This document shows positions 31,854-40,907 of a stretch of 64,000 nucleotides of DNA, one piece after another; within the stretch, counting starts at the first letter, position 1, and every line of letters begins with the position of its first letter. The stretch comes from Mycobacterium malmoense (GTDB lineage: Bacteria; Actinomycetota; Actinomycetes; Mycobacteriales; Mycobacteriaceae). The notes under the pieces were generated by a model. That model did no database searches. It saw only the letters and a list, made by a program, of their open reading frames with translations, and had not been told where the DNA came from. The position numbers and the translations under genes were made by a program. The stretch spans positions 2,046,001 through 2,110,000 of the forward strand of contig NZ_CP080999.1 in NCBI RefSeq assembly GCF_019645855.1, written 5' to 3'.

Positions 31854-34550
31854 GTGCAGACACACGAGATCAGGAAGCGATTCCTCGATCATTTCGTGAA
31901 GGCGGGCCACACCGAGGTGCCGAGCGCGTCGGTGATCCTCGACGACCCCAACCTGCTCTTCGTCAACGCCGGCATGGTCCAGTTCGTGCCGTTCTTCCTG
32001 GGCGCGCGCACGCCGCCGTACGCGACGGCCACCAGCATCCAGAAGTGCATCCGCACACCCGACATCGACGAGGTGGGCATCACCACCCGGCACAACACCT
32101 TCTTCCAGATGGCCGGCAACTTCTCGTTCGGCGACTACTTCAAGCGCGAGGCCATCGAACTGGCCTGGAGCCTGCTGACCGACGGCATCGACGACGGCGG
32201 ATACGGCCTTGACCCTGAAAGGCTTTGGGCCACAGTGTATTTCGACGACGACGAGGCCTTCAGGCTGTGGCAGGAGATCGCCGGGCTGCCGGCGGAGCGG
32301 ATCCAGCGCCGCGGCATGGAAGACAACTTCTGGTCGATGGGCATCCCCGGGCCGTGCGGCCCGTCGTCGGAGATCTACTACGACCGCGGCCCGGAATTCG
32401 GTGTGGGCGGCGGCCCGATCGCCAACGAGGACCGCTACGTCGAGCTGTGGAACCTGGTGTTCATGCAGAGCGAACGCGGCGAGGGCACCGGCAAGACCGA
32501 CTTTGAGATCCTCGGGCCGTTGCCCCGCAAGAACATTGACACCGGCATGGGCGTCGAGCGGGTGGCGTTCGTGCTGCAGGGCGTGCACAACGTCTACGAG
32601 ACCGACCTGCTGCGCCCGGTCATCGACCTTGTCGCCGCCCGCGGCCCACGCCCCTATGACGTCGGGAACCACGAGGACGACGTGCGTTACCGCATCATCG
32701 CCGACCACAGCCGCACCGCGGCGATCCTGATCGGCGACGGCGTCAGCCCCGGCAACGAGGGACGTGGGTACGTGCTGCGCCGGTTGCTGCGCCGGGTGAT
32801 CCGCTCGGCCAAGCTGCTGGGTATCGAGGGCCCCATCGTCGGTGACCTGATGGCCACCGTGCGCGACGCGATGGGCCCGTCGTATCCCGAACTCGTCGCC
32901 GATTTCGACCGGATCAGGCGCATCGCCGTCGCCGAGGAGACCGCGTTCAATCGCACGCTGGCGTCGGGTTCGAGGCTGTTCGAGGAGGTCGCCGGGGCCA
33001 CCAAGGCGGCGGGCGCCGGGGCGATTTCCGGTTCCGACGCCTTCACCCTGCACGACACCTACGGCTTCCCGATCGACCTCACCTTGGAGATGGCGTCGGA
33101 GGCCGGCCTGCAGGTCGACGAGATCGGCTTCCGCGAACTGATGGCCGAGCAGCGCCGCCGCGCCAAGGCCGACGCCGCCGCGCGCAAGCACGCGCACGCC
33201 GACCTGAGCGCCTACCGCGAGCTGGTCGATGCCGGACCCACCGAATTCACCGGATTCGACGAATTAGCCTCGGAGGCAAAGGTTCTGGGCATCTTCGTCG
33301 ACGGCAAGCGGGTGCCGGTGGTCGCCCACGGCACTGAGGGCGCGGACCGGGTCGAGCTGGTGCTGGACCGCACCCCGCTCTACGCCGAGTCGGGTGGGCA
33401 GATCGCCGACGAGGGCACCATCAGCGGCACCGGCGCCAACGAGAGCGCCCGCGCGGCCGTCACCGACGTGCAGAAGATCGCCAAAACCCTGTACGTGCAC
33501 CGGGTTAACGTGGAGTCCGGGGAATTCGTGGAGGGCGACACCGTCGTTGCGGCGGTGGACCCGGGCTGGCGCAAGGGCGCCACCCAGGGGCACTCGGGCA
33601 CCCACATGGTGCATGCCGCGCTGCGACAAGTGTTGGGGCCCAACGCCGTTCAGGCGGGCTCGCTGAACCGGCCCGGCTACCTGCGGTTCGACTTTAACTG
33701 GCAGGGGCCGCTATCGGACACCCAGCGCACCCAGATCGAGGAGGTCACCAACGAGGCCGTGCAGGCCGACTTCGAGGTGCACACGTTCACCGAGCGGCTG
33801 GAGAAGGCCAAGGCGATGGGGGCGATGGCGCTCTTCGGCGAGGCCTATCCCGACGAGGTGCGGGTGGTGGAGATCGGCGGGCCGTTCTCGCTGGAGCTGT
33901 GCGGTGGAACGCACGTGCACAACTCGGCGCAGATCGGGCCGGTGACCATCCTGGGCGAGTCGTCGATCGGCTCCGGGGTGCGCCGGGTGGAGGCCTACGT
34001 CGGGCTGGACTCGTTCCGGCACCTGGCCAAGGAGCGCGCGCTGATGGCGGGGCTGGCGTCGTCGCTGAAGGTGCCGTCCGAGGAGGTGCCCGCCCGGGTG
34101 GCCAACCTGGTGGAGCGGCTCAGGGCGGCCGAGAAGGAACTCGAGCGCGCCCGGCTGGCGGGCGCCCGGGCCGCCGCGACCGACGCCGCGGCCGGCGCGC
34201 AGCGCATCGGTAACGTGCGTGTGGTGGCGCAGCGGATGGCGGACGGGATGACGGCGGCCGATTTGCGCTCCCTGGTCGGCGACATTCGCGGCAAGCTGGG
34301 CGGCGATCCCGGCGTGGTGGCCCTCGTCTCGGGGGGCGACACCGTGCCGTACGCGGTCGCCGTCAACGCGGCCGCCCAGGATCTCGGCCTCCGCGCCGAC
34401 GACCTGGTCAAGCACTTCGCCGTGGCCGTCGACGGCCGGGGCGGCGGCAAGGCCGACCTGGCGCAGGGCTCGGGGAAGAATCCGGCCGGCATCGACGCGG
34501 CGCTCGACGCGGTACGCTCCGCGATCGCCGTGATAGCGCGGGCCGGTTGA
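31854..34550 (+). CDS. alaS: Alanyl-tRNA synthetase
   Basis: An 898-residue enzyme with the catalytic class II domain (TSIQKCIRTPDIDEVG, HNTFFQMAGNFSFGDYFK), the tRNA-recognition domain, the editing domain with its zinc ligands (HSGTHMVHAALR and ELCGGTHVHN) and a C-terminal coiled-coil plus C-Ala domain (GGDPGVVALVSGG, GRGGGKADLAQGSG). GTG 31854 is at the expected place. It heads a tight run: the next gene begins at the base after its stop codon. Confidence 0.97.
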   Translation: MQTHEIRKRFLDHFVKAGHTEVPSASVILDDPNLLFVNAGMVQFVPFFLGARTPPYATATSIQKCIRTPDIDEVGITTRHNTFFQMAGNFSFGDYFKREAIELAWSLLTDGIDDGGYGLDPERLWATVYFDDDEAFRLWQEIAGLPAERIQRRGMEDNFWSMGIPGPCGPSSEIYYDRGPEFGVGGGPIANEDRYVELWNLVFMQSERGEGTGKTDFEILGPLPRKNIDTGMGVERVAFVLQGVHNVYETDLLRPVIDLVAARGPRPYDVGNHEDDVRYRIIADHSRTAAILIGDGVSPGNEGRGYVLRRLLRRVIRSAKLLGIEGPIVGDLMATVRDAMGPSYPELVADFDRIRRIAVAEETAFNRTLASGSRLFEEVAGATKAAGAGAISGSDAFTLHDTYGFPIDLTLEMASEAGLQVDEIGFRELMAEQRRRAKADAAARKHAHADLSAYRELVDAGPTEFTGFDELASEAKVLGIFVDGKRVPVVAHGTEGADRVELVLDRTPLYAESGGQIADEGTISGTGANESARAAVTDVQKIAKTLYVHRVNVESGEFVEGDTVVAAVDPGWRKGATQGHSGTHMVHAALRQVLGPNAVQAGSLNRPGYLRFDFNWQGPLSDTQRTQIEEVTNEAVQADFEVHTFTERLEKAKAMGAMALFGEAYPDEVRVVEIGGPFSLELCGGTHVHNSAQIGPVTILGESSIGSGVRRVEAYVGLDSFRHLAKERALMAGLASSLKVPSEEVPARVANLVERLRAAEKELERARLAGARAAATDAAAGAQRIGNVRVVAQRMADGMTAADLRSLVGDIRGKLGGDPGVVALVSGGDTVPYAVAVNAAAQDLGLRADDLVKHFAVAVDGRGGGKADLAQGSGKNPAGIDAALDAVRSAIAVIARAG

Positions 34551-35072
34551 GTGGTTTCCGCACAGCACCGGCTACCCGACCGGCCCGGCGACCCTGACCA
34601 GGATCAGCCGGGGCAGGGGCCCCGGCGCGGGAGAAGCCTCGGCGTCGACGTGGGTAGCGTGCGCATCGGGGTGGCCGTCAGCGACCCGGACGGCATCCTG
34701 GCCACCCCGGTGGAAACGGTGCGCCGCGACCGTTCCGGCAGGCACGTGGGCCGGCTGGCGGAGCTGGCCGCCGAGCTTGAGGCGGTCGAGGTGATCGTCG
34801 GGCTGCCGCGGACCCTGGCCGATCGCATCGGGCCGTCTGCGCAAGACGCGATAGGGCTGGCCGAAACCCTCGCCACGCGCATCGCCCCCACGCCGGTGCG
34901 GCTCGCCGACGAGCGGCTGACCACCGTCAGCGCCCAGCGGTCGCTGCGCGCGGCGGGGGTGCGGGCCAAGGACCAGCGGGCGGTGATCGACCAGGCTGCG
35001 GCCGTGGCGATCCTGCAGAGCTGGCTCGACCAGCGCCGCGCCGAGGGTGCCAAAGGGGCCACCGATGGTTGA
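34551..35072 (+). CDS. ruvX: YqgF/RuvX-type Holliday junction resolvase-fold protein
   Basis: A 173-residue RNase H-fold nuclease: GVDVGSVRIGVAVSD (first catalytic Asp, about residue 32), VEVIVGLPRTLADR, LADERLTTVSA (second acidic residue) and the C-terminal KDQRAVIDQAAAVAILQSWLD with the third. The start GTG 34551 directly follows the alaS stop. Bacterial YqgF proteins act in 16S rRNA 5'-end maturation and may resolve DNA junctions. The next gene starts inside its last eight bases. Confidence 0.92.
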   Translation: MVSAQHRLPDRPGDPDQDQPGQGPRRGRSLGVDVGSVRIGVAVSDPDGILATPVETVRRDRSGRHVGRLAELAAELEAVEVIVGLPRTLADRIGPSAQDAIGLAETLATRIAPTPVRLADERLTTVSAQRSLRAAGVRAKDQRAVIDQAAAVAILQSWLDQRRAEGAKGATDG

Positions 35073-36312
35073 CAGCACACGGCGCGCCGAACCCGAGGCG
35101 GTCGGGTCGCCGCGGCGCAGGATGAGCCGCGTCGACCGGGCCGCGCGTCGACGCGCCGAACAGAGCAAACGGCGGCGCCGCCACGCGGGCAGAATCGCGT
35201 TCGCGCTCATCGTCGTGGTCGTGGTGGCCGCCGTCTTCGCCGGCGCCAAGCTCTGGCACACGGTGTTCGGGTCCGGCGACGACTACACCGGCGCCGGCAA
35301 GCGCGACGTCGTGATCCAGGTCCAGGCCGGCGACTCGACCACCATGGTCGGGGAGACGCTGCAGAGCCAGCAGGTGGTCAAGACGGTGCGGGCGTTCGTC
35401 AACGCCGCCCACGGCAACAGCGCGATCAACTCGATCCAGCCCGGCTTCTACCGCCTGCGCACCGAGATCCCGGCGGCCAACGCCGTCGCGCGGCTGGCCG
35501 ACCCCAACAACCGGGTGGGGCGGCTGGTCATCCCGGAGGGTCGTCAGCTCGACGACACCACCGACATGAAGACCAACAAGGTCAATCCCGGCATCTTCAC
35601 CCTGATCTCCGTTGCCACCTGTGTGGATCTCGACGGCAACCGGCACTGCGTGTCGGCGGACGACCTGCGCGCGGCCGCGACCAACAGCAGCCCCGCGGTG
35701 TTGGCGGTGCCGCCGTGGGCCGTCGAGCCGGTCACCGAGCTGGGCAAGGATCATCGCCGGATCGAGGGCCTGATCGCGCCGGGGACCTTCAACGTCGATC
35801 CCGCGGCGTCGGCCGAAAGCATCCTGACGAGCCTGATCAGCGCCGGCGCCGTGGAGTACATGAAGTCCGGCCTGCTGGACTCCGCCCAGGCCATGGGGTT
35901 GTCGCCGTACGACATCCTGGTGGTGGGGTCGCTGGTGCAGCAGGAGGCCGACTCGCAGGACTTCCCGAAGGTGGCGCAAGTCATCTACAACCGCCTGCAC
36001 GCCCACCACACGCTGGAATTCGACTCGACCGTGAACTATCCGCTGGACCGCCGCGAGGTGGCCACCACCGACGCCGACCGCGCCCAGCGGACCCCGTGGA
36101 ACACCTACGTGTCCCAGGGCCTGCCCGCCACGGCGATCTGTTCGCCCGGCGTCGATGCGCTGCGCGCGGCCGAGCATCCCCAGCCGGGTGACTGGCTGTA
36201 CTTCGTCACCATCGACGCCCAGGGCACGACGCTGTTCACCAAGGATTATCAACAGCATTTGGCCAATATCGAGCTGGCTAAGCGCAACGGTGTCCTCGAT
36301 TCAGCGCGCTAG
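35065..36312 (+). CDS. mltG: Endolytic murein transglycosylase MltG
   Basis: A 415-residue membrane-anchored enzyme that cuts nascent peptidoglycan strands. A basic cytoplasmic N-terminus (RMSRVDRAARRRAEQSKRRRRH) precedes one membrane segment (about residues 50-68), then the LysM-like and YceG catalytic domains with the catalytic Glu in SLVQQEADSQDF and the NTYVSQGLPATAICSPG block. ATG 35065 has AAAGGGG six bases upstream. It overlaps ruvX by eight bases and aroE by 23. Confidence 0.94.
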   Translation: MVDSTRRAEPEAVGSPRRRMSRVDRAARRRAEQSKRRRRHAGRIAFALIVVVVVAAVFAGAKLWHTVFGSGDDYTGAGKRDVVIQVQAGDSTTMVGETLQSQQVVKTVRAFVNAAHGNSAINSIQPGFYRLRTEIPAANAVARLADPNNRVGRLVIPEGRQLDDTTDMKTNKVNPGIFTLISVATCVDLDGNRHCVSADDLRAAATNSSPAVLAVPPWAVEPVTELGKDHRRIEGLIAPGTFNVDPAASAESILTSLISAGAVEYMKSGLLDSAQAMGLSPYDILVVGSLVQQEADSQDFPKVAQVIYNRLHAHHTLEFDSTVNYPLDRREVATTDADRAQRTPWNTYVSQGLPATAICSPGVDALRAAEHPQPGDWLYFVTIDAQGTTLFTKDYQQHLANIELAKRNGVLDSAR

Positions 36313-37096
36313 AAAGGCCGGGGTGCTGGGCTCCCCGATAGCCCATTCCCGGTCGCCGGAACTCCACCTGGCCGCGTACCGGGCGCTGGGCCTGCACGAC
36401 TGGACCTACGAGCGCATCGAGTGCGGCGCCGAGGAGCTGCCGACGGTCGTTTCGGGCTTGGGGCCGGAGTGGGTCGGCGTGTCGGTGACGGCGCCGGGCA
36501 AGTTCGCCGCCCTGCGCTTCGCCGACGAGCGCACCGAGCGCGCGGCGCTGGTCGGGTCGGCCAACACCCTGGTGCGCACGCCGGCCGGCTGGCGTGCCGA
36601 CAACACCGACGTCGACGGCGTAGCTGGCGCACTGGGCCCGGTCTCGGGACGGGCGCTGGTCTGTGGATCGGGCGGCACCGCGCCGGCGGCCGTCGTGGGC
36701 CTGGCCGGGCTCGGCGTCACCGGCATCACCGTCGTGGCGCGGGACGCGCAGAAGGCGGCCCGGCTGGTGGACCTGGGCGCGCGACTCGGCGTGGCGACGC
36801 GGTTCTGCGACCTGGACAGCGATGCGTTGGCGAACGCGGTGACGGGCGCGGCGGTGCTGGTCAACACGCTGCCGGCGGACGTGGCGGCGCGGTATGCCAA
36901 GACGCTCGCGGGGGTGCCGGTGCTGCTGGACGCCGTCTACGACCCGTGGCCCACGCCGCTGGCCGACGCGGTGGCCGCCGCCGGCGGCCGGGTGATCGGC
37001 GGCCTGCAGATGCTGCTGCATCAGGCGTTCGCGCAGGTGGAGCAGTTCACCGGGTTGCCCGCGCCGCGAGCGGCGATGGCGGCCGCGCTGCGTTAG
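36290..37096 (+). CDS. aroE: Shikimate dehydrogenase
   Basis: A 268-residue NADP-dependent enzyme reducing 3-dehydroshikimate. Seen: substrate loop GSPIAHSRSPELH (residues 12-24), VSVTAPGKF with the catalytic Lys, NTDVDG, Rossmann loop CGSGGTAPAAV, and the closing GLQMLLHQAFAQVEQFTG. GTG 36290 gives the normal family length and overlaps mltG by 23 bases. Other aro genes follow after one gene and a hairpin. Confidence 0.93.
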   Translation: MSSIQRARKAGVLGSPIAHSRSPELHLAAYRALGLHDWTYERIECGAEELPTVVSGLGPEWVGVSVTAPGKFAALRFADERTERAALVGSANTLVRTPAGWRADNTDVDGVAGALGPVSGRALVCGSGGTAPAAVVGLAGLGVTGITVVARDAQKAARLVDLGARLGVATRFCDLDSDALANAVTGAAVLVNTLPADVAARYAKTLAGVPVLLDAVYDPWPTPLADAVAAAGGRVIGGLQMLLHQAFAQVEQFTGLPAPRAAMAAALR

Positions 37097-37106
37097 CCTG
37101 CCGGGC

Positions 37107-37523
37107 ATGCTGGCGGGGGCGGTGCTGCTGTGGATGGGGGCGCTGAGCGGCTACGACATCCGGCAACGCCGGCTGCCCAACTGGTTGACGCTGCCCGGGG
37201 CCGGTGCGATCCTGCTGGCCGCCGGCTTGGCCGGCCGCGGGTTGCCCGCGCTGGCGGGGGCGGCGGCGCTGGCCGGGACGTATCTGCTGGTGCACCTGGC
37301 GGCCCCGGCGGGCATGGGCGCCGGCGACGTCAAGCTGGCGATCGGCCTGGGCGGGCTCGCCGGCTGCTTCGGCGCCGGGGTGTGGTTCCTGGCGGCGCTG
37401 GGCGCGCCGCTGCTGACCGCGCTCTGCGGCGCGGTCGCCGGGCGGCGCGGCATGCGCACCGTGCCGCACGGCCCGTCGATGTGCCTGGCCACCGGGCTGG
37501 TCTTGCTCCCACTCCTGCGTTGA
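37107..37523 (+). CDS. Prepilin peptidase-like protein, A24 family (Rv2551c type)
   Basis: A 138-residue membrane protein with four hydrophobic segments. The two catalytic aspartates of the A24 family are visible: Asp in SGYDIRQRRLPN near residue 17 and Asp in MGAGDVKLA near residue 73. It is a core-only form, lacking the N-terminal methylase domain of full prepilin peptidases. A pilin-type substrate elsewhere (for example the Flp/Tad-like system) is plausible but not in this window. Confidence 0.85.
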   Translation: MLAGAVLLWMGALSGYDIRQRRLPNWLTLPGAGAILLAAGLAGRGLPALAGAAALAGTYLLVHLAAPAGMGAGDVKLAIGLGGLAGCFGAGVWFLAALGAPLLTALCGAVAGRRGMRTVPHGPSMCLATGLVLLPLLR

Positions 37524-37580
37524 TGACTCTGCGTCCACCAGGGTCTCTACTCGTAGTTTTGCCTGGTGGGCGCAGAGTCA
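37524..37580 (+). terminator. 19-bp hairpin before aroC
   Basis: 37524-37542 pairs with 37562-37580 over 19 positions with one G-U pair (outer arm TGACTCTGCG / CGCAGAGTCA), loop 19 bases with a TTTT. It begins at the last base region of the peptidase gene and lies 44 bases before aroC. It probably ends transcription from the alaS-aroE run or attenuates entry into the aroC operon. Confidence 0.65.
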
Positions 37581-37623
37581 ACGGCGTGAACGGGCATCGG
37601 CCGCGGCGTGGGAAGATGGTCGG

Positions 37624-38829
37624 GTGTTGAGCTGGATCACCGCCGGGGAGTCGCACGGCCGCGCGTTGGTGGCCGTGGTCGACGGCATGGTCGCCGGCGT
37701 GGAGGTCACGTCGACCGACATCGCCGACCAGCTGGCCCGCCGGCGCCTCGGCTACGGTCGCGGCGCGCGGATGGCGTTCGAGCGCGACGCGGTGACCGTG
37801 CTGTCCGGCATACGCCACGGCGTCACGCTGGGCGGGCCCATCGCCATCGAGATAGGCAACACCGAATGGCCCAAGTGGGAAACCGTGATGGCCGCCGACC
37901 CGGTCGACCCCGCCGACCTGGAAAATTCAGCCCGCAACGCCCCGCTCACCCGGCCGCGGCCCGGCCACGCCGACTACGCGGGCATGCTCAAGTACGGCTT
38001 CGACGACGCCCGCCCGGTGCTGGAGCGGGCCAGCGCGCGCGAGACCGCGGCCCGGGTGGCGGCTGGGACCGTCGCGCGGGCGTTCCTGCGTCAGGCGCTG
38101 GGCGTCGAGGTGCTCTCCCACGTCATCGCGATCGGCCCGTCGGCGCCCTACGGCGGCCCGCCGCCGCGGGCCGAGGACCTGCCCGCCATCGACGCCAGCC
38201 CGGTCCGCGCATTCGACAAGGCCGCCGAGAAGTCCATGATCGCCGAGATCGAGGCGGCCAAGAAGGACGGCGACACCCTCGGCGGCGTGGTCGAGGTCGT
38301 GGCGGTGGGCCTGCCCGTCGGACTCGGATCGTTCACCAGCGGCGACAACCGGCTGGACGGCCAGCTGGCCGCCGCCGTCATGGGCATCCAGGCGATCAAG
38401 GGCGTCGAGATCGGCGACGGCTTCGAGACCGCGCGCCGCCGCGGCAGCCGCGCCCACGACGAGATGTACCCCGGGCCCGACGGCGTCGTCCGCTCGACCA
38501 ACCGCGCCGGTGGGCTGGAAGGCGGCATGACGAACGGCCAGCCGCTGCGGGTGCGGGCCGCGATGAAGCCCATCTCGACCGTGCCGCGGGCGCTGGCCAC
38601 CGTCGACATGGCCACCGGCGACGAGGCCGTCGCCATCCACCAGCGCTCCGACGTGTGCGCGGTGCCGGCCGCCGGGGTCGTGGTCGAGACCATGGTGGCG
38701 CTGGTGCTGGCCCGCGCGGCGCTGCAGAAGTTCGGCGGCGACTCGCTGGCCGAGACCCGCCGCAACGCCGAGGCGTACCGGCGCGCGGTCGCCGACCGGG
38801 AATCCCCGGCCGCGCGGGGTACCGCGTGA
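37624..38829 (+). CDS. aroC: Chorismate synthase
   Basis: A 401-residue FMN-dependent enzyme making chorismate from EPSP. Signatures: TAGESHGRAL at the N-terminus, RPGHADYAGMLKYG, RASARETAARVAAG, GGLEGGMTNGQPLRVRAAMKPI and HQRSDVCAVPAAGVV. Mycobacterial annotation often calls it aroF. GTG 37624 is immediately followed by TTG, which is also possible. The aroK ATG shares one base with its stop, beginning a tight aroC-aroK-aroB-aroQ operon. Confidence 0.96.
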   Translation: MLSWITAGESHGRALVAVVDGMVAGVEVTSTDIADQLARRRLGYGRGARMAFERDAVTVLSGIRHGVTLGGPIAIEIGNTEWPKWETVMAADPVDPADLENSARNAPLTRPRPGHADYAGMLKYGFDDARPVLERASARETAARVAAGTVARAFLRQALGVEVLSHVIAIGPSAPYGGPPPRAEDLPAIDASPVRAFDKAAEKSMIAEIEAAKKDGDTLGGVVEVVAVGLPVGLGSFTSGDNRLDGQLAAAVMGIQAIKGVEIGDGFETARRRGSRAHDEMYPGPDGVVRSTNRAGGLEGGMTNGQPLRVRAAMKPISTVPRALATVDMATGDEAVAIHQRSDVCAVPAAGVVVETMVALVLARAALQKFGGDSLAETRRNAEAYRRAVADRESPAARGTA

Positions 38830-39374
38830 TGGCGCCCAGGGCGGTGCTCGTCGGGCTGCCGGGCTCCGGCAAGTCCACCATCGGGCGGCGGCTGGCCAGG
38901 GCGCTCGGGGTCGGCCTGCTCGACACCGACGCGGCGATCGAGCAGCGGACCGGCCGCACCATCGCCGACATCTTCGCCACCGACGGGGAGGCGGAGTTCC
39001 GCCGCATCGAGGAGGACGTGGTGCGCGCCGCGCTGGCCGACCACGACGGCGTCGTGTCGCTCGGCGGCGGAGCCGTCACCAGCCCGGGGGTGCGCGAGGC
39101 GCTCGCCGGACACACGGTCGTCTACCTGGAGATCGGCGCCGCCGAAGGCGTCCGGCGCACCGGCGGCAGCACCGTGCGACCGCTGCTGGCCGGGGGAGAC
39201 CGCGCGGCGAAATTCAAAGCCCTGGCGGCGGAACGGACCCCGCTCTACCGGCGCGTCGCGACCATCCGGGTCGACACCAACCGCCGCAATCCCGGGGCGG
39301 TGGTCCGCCACATTCTTTCTCGCTTGGAGGCCGAGCGGCTGCAGGCACCCAGTCCGAGCCAGGCGGCCACATGA
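38829..39374 (+). CDS. aroK: Shikimate kinase
   Basis: A 181-residue P-loop kinase: Walker A GLPGSGKST (residues 9-17), shikimate-binding LLDTDAAIEQRTG and GEAEFRRIEE, GGGAVTSPGVRE, and the lid arginine in STVRPLL. Starts at ATG 38829, one base overlapping the aroC stop; overlaps aroB by four bases. Cytoplasmic, fifth step of the shikimate pathway. Confidence 0.95.
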   Translation: MAPRAVLVGLPGSGKSTIGRRLARALGVGLLDTDAAIEQRTGRTIADIFATDGEAEFRRIEEDVVRAALADHDGVVSLGGGAVTSPGVREALAGHTVVYLEIGAAEGVRRTGGSTVRPLLAGGDRAAKFKALAAERTPLYRRVATIRVDTNRRNPGAVVRHILSRLEAERLQAPSPSQAAT

Positions 39375-40468
39375 CCGGCACCGGCACACCGGTCACCGTG
39401 CGGGTGGCCGTCGAGCCGCCGTACCCGGTGGTGATCGGCACCGGCCTGCTGGGCGAGTTGGACGAACTGCTGTCCGGCCGGCACCGGGTCGCGATCCTGC
39501 ATCAACCGGTGCTGGCCGAAACGGCCGAGGAGATCCGAAACCGCTTGGCCGACAAGGGGATAGACGCACACCGCATCGAGATCCCGGACGCCGAGGCCGG
39601 CAAGGACCTGCCCGTCGTGGGATTCATCTGGGAAGTGTTGGGCCGCATCGGGATCGGCCGCAAGGACGCCCTGGTCAGCCTCGGCGGCGGCGCGGCCACC
39701 GACGTCGCCGGCTTCGCGGCGGCCACCTGGCTGCGCGGCGTTGACATCGTGCACGTGCCCACCACGCTGCTCGGCATGGTCGACGCGGCCGTCGGCGGCA
39801 AGACCGGCATCAACACCGAGGCGGGCAAGAACCTGGTCGGCGCGTTCCATCAGCCGCTCGCGGTCCTGGTCGACCTGGCGGCGCTGAAAACGTTGCCGCG
39901 CAACGAACTCGTCGCCGGGATGGCCGAGGTGGTCAAGGCGGGGTTCATCGCCGACCCGGTGATCCTGGACCTCATCGAGGCCGACCCGCGGGCGGCGCTG
40001 GACCCGGCGGGCGACGCGCTGCCGGAGCTGATCCGGCGCGCGATCGCCGTCAAGGCGGAGGTCGTCGCCGCCGACGAGAAGGAGTCGGAGCTGCGCGAAA
40101 TCCTCAACTACGGACACACTTTGGCGCACGCGATCGAGCGCCGGGAGCGCTACCGGTGGCGGCACGGCGCCGCGGTGTCGGTGGGCCTGGTGTTCGCCGC
40201 GGAGCTGGCCAGGCTCGCCGGCCGGCTCGACGACGCCACCGCGGCGCGCCACCGCACCATCCTGACCTCGCTCGGCCTGCCGGTCGGCTACGACGCCGAC
40301 GCGCTGCCGCAGCTGCTGGAATACATGGCCGGGGACAAGAAGACCCGCGCCGGCGTGCTGCGGTTCGTGGTCCTCGACGGGCTGGCCAAGCCGGGCCGGT
40401 TGACGGGACCGGACCCGTCGCTACTGGCGGCGGCCTATGACGGGCTAGCGGGGCTGGAGGCCTCATGA
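39371..40468 (+). CDS. aroB: 3-dehydroquinate synthase
   Basis: A 365-residue NAD- and metal-dependent enzyme. Seen: SLGGGAATDVAGFAAATWLRG, VPTTLLGMVDAAVGGKTGIN, GAFHQP, the metal ligand Glu in MAEVVKAGFI, and NYGHTLAHAIE with His ligands. Four-base overlaps on both sides (aroK before, aroQ after) indicate translational coupling. Confidence 0.96.
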   Translation: MTGTGTPVTVRVAVEPPYPVVIGTGLLGELDELLSGRHRVAILHQPVLAETAEEIRNRLADKGIDAHRIEIPDAEAGKDLPVVGFIWEVLGRIGIGRKDALVSLGGGAATDVAGFAAATWLRGVDIVHVPTTLLGMVDAAVGGKTGINTEAGKNLVGAFHQPLAVLVDLAALKTLPRNELVAGMAEVVKAGFIADPVILDLIEADPRAALDPAGDALPELIRRAIAVKAEVVAADEKESELREILNYGHTLAHAIERRERYRWRHGAAVSVGLVFAAELARLAGRLDDATAARHRTILTSLGLPVGYDADALPQLLEYMAGDKKTRAGVLRFVVLDGLAKPGRLTGPDPSLLAAAYDGLAGLEAS

Positions 40469-40899
40469 CCGTGCACGTGATCAACGGCCCGAACCTGGGC
40501 CGGCTGGGCCGGCGTGAGCCCGACGTGTACGGCGACACGACGCACGAGCAGCTGGCCGCGCTCATCGAGCGCGAAGCCGCCGCGCTGGGCCTGAAAGCCG
40601 TTGTGCGGCAAAGCGATAACGAAGCCCAACTGCTGGACTGGATCCATTCGGCCGCCGACGCCGCACAGCCGGTGATCCTCAACGCCGGGGGCCTCACCCA
40701 CACCTCGGTCGCGCTGCGCGACGCGTGCGCCGAGCTGAGCGCGCCGCTGATCGAGGTGCACATCTCCAACGTGCATGCGCGCGAGGAGTTTCGGCGCCAC
40801 TCCTACATCAGCCCGGTCGCGACGGGAGTGATCGTCGGGCTGGGAATCGAGGGTTACCTGCTTGCCCTGCGCTACCTGGCCGAGCCGGCTAAGAGCTAA
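40465..40899 (+). CDS. aroQ: Type II 3-dehydroquinate dehydratase
   Basis: A 144-residue flavodoxin-like dodecameric enzyme. Motifs: NGPNLGRLGRREPDVYG, with the flexible-loop Arg and catalytic Tyr, RQSDNEAQLLDWIH, ILNAGGLTHTSVALRDA, EVHISNVHAREEFRRHSYISP with the catalytic His region. Last gene of the aro operon; M. tuberculosis literature also calls it aroD. Eight bases separate it from a convergent gene. Confidence 0.96.
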   Translation: MTVHVINGPNLGRLGRREPDVYGDTTHEQLAALIEREAAALGLKAVVRQSDNEAQLLDWIHSAADAAQPVILNAGGLTHTSVALRDACAELSAPLIEVHISNVHAREEFRRHSYISPVATGVIVGLGIEGYLLALRYLAEPAKS

Positions 40900-40907
40900 T
40901 CCTAGGG

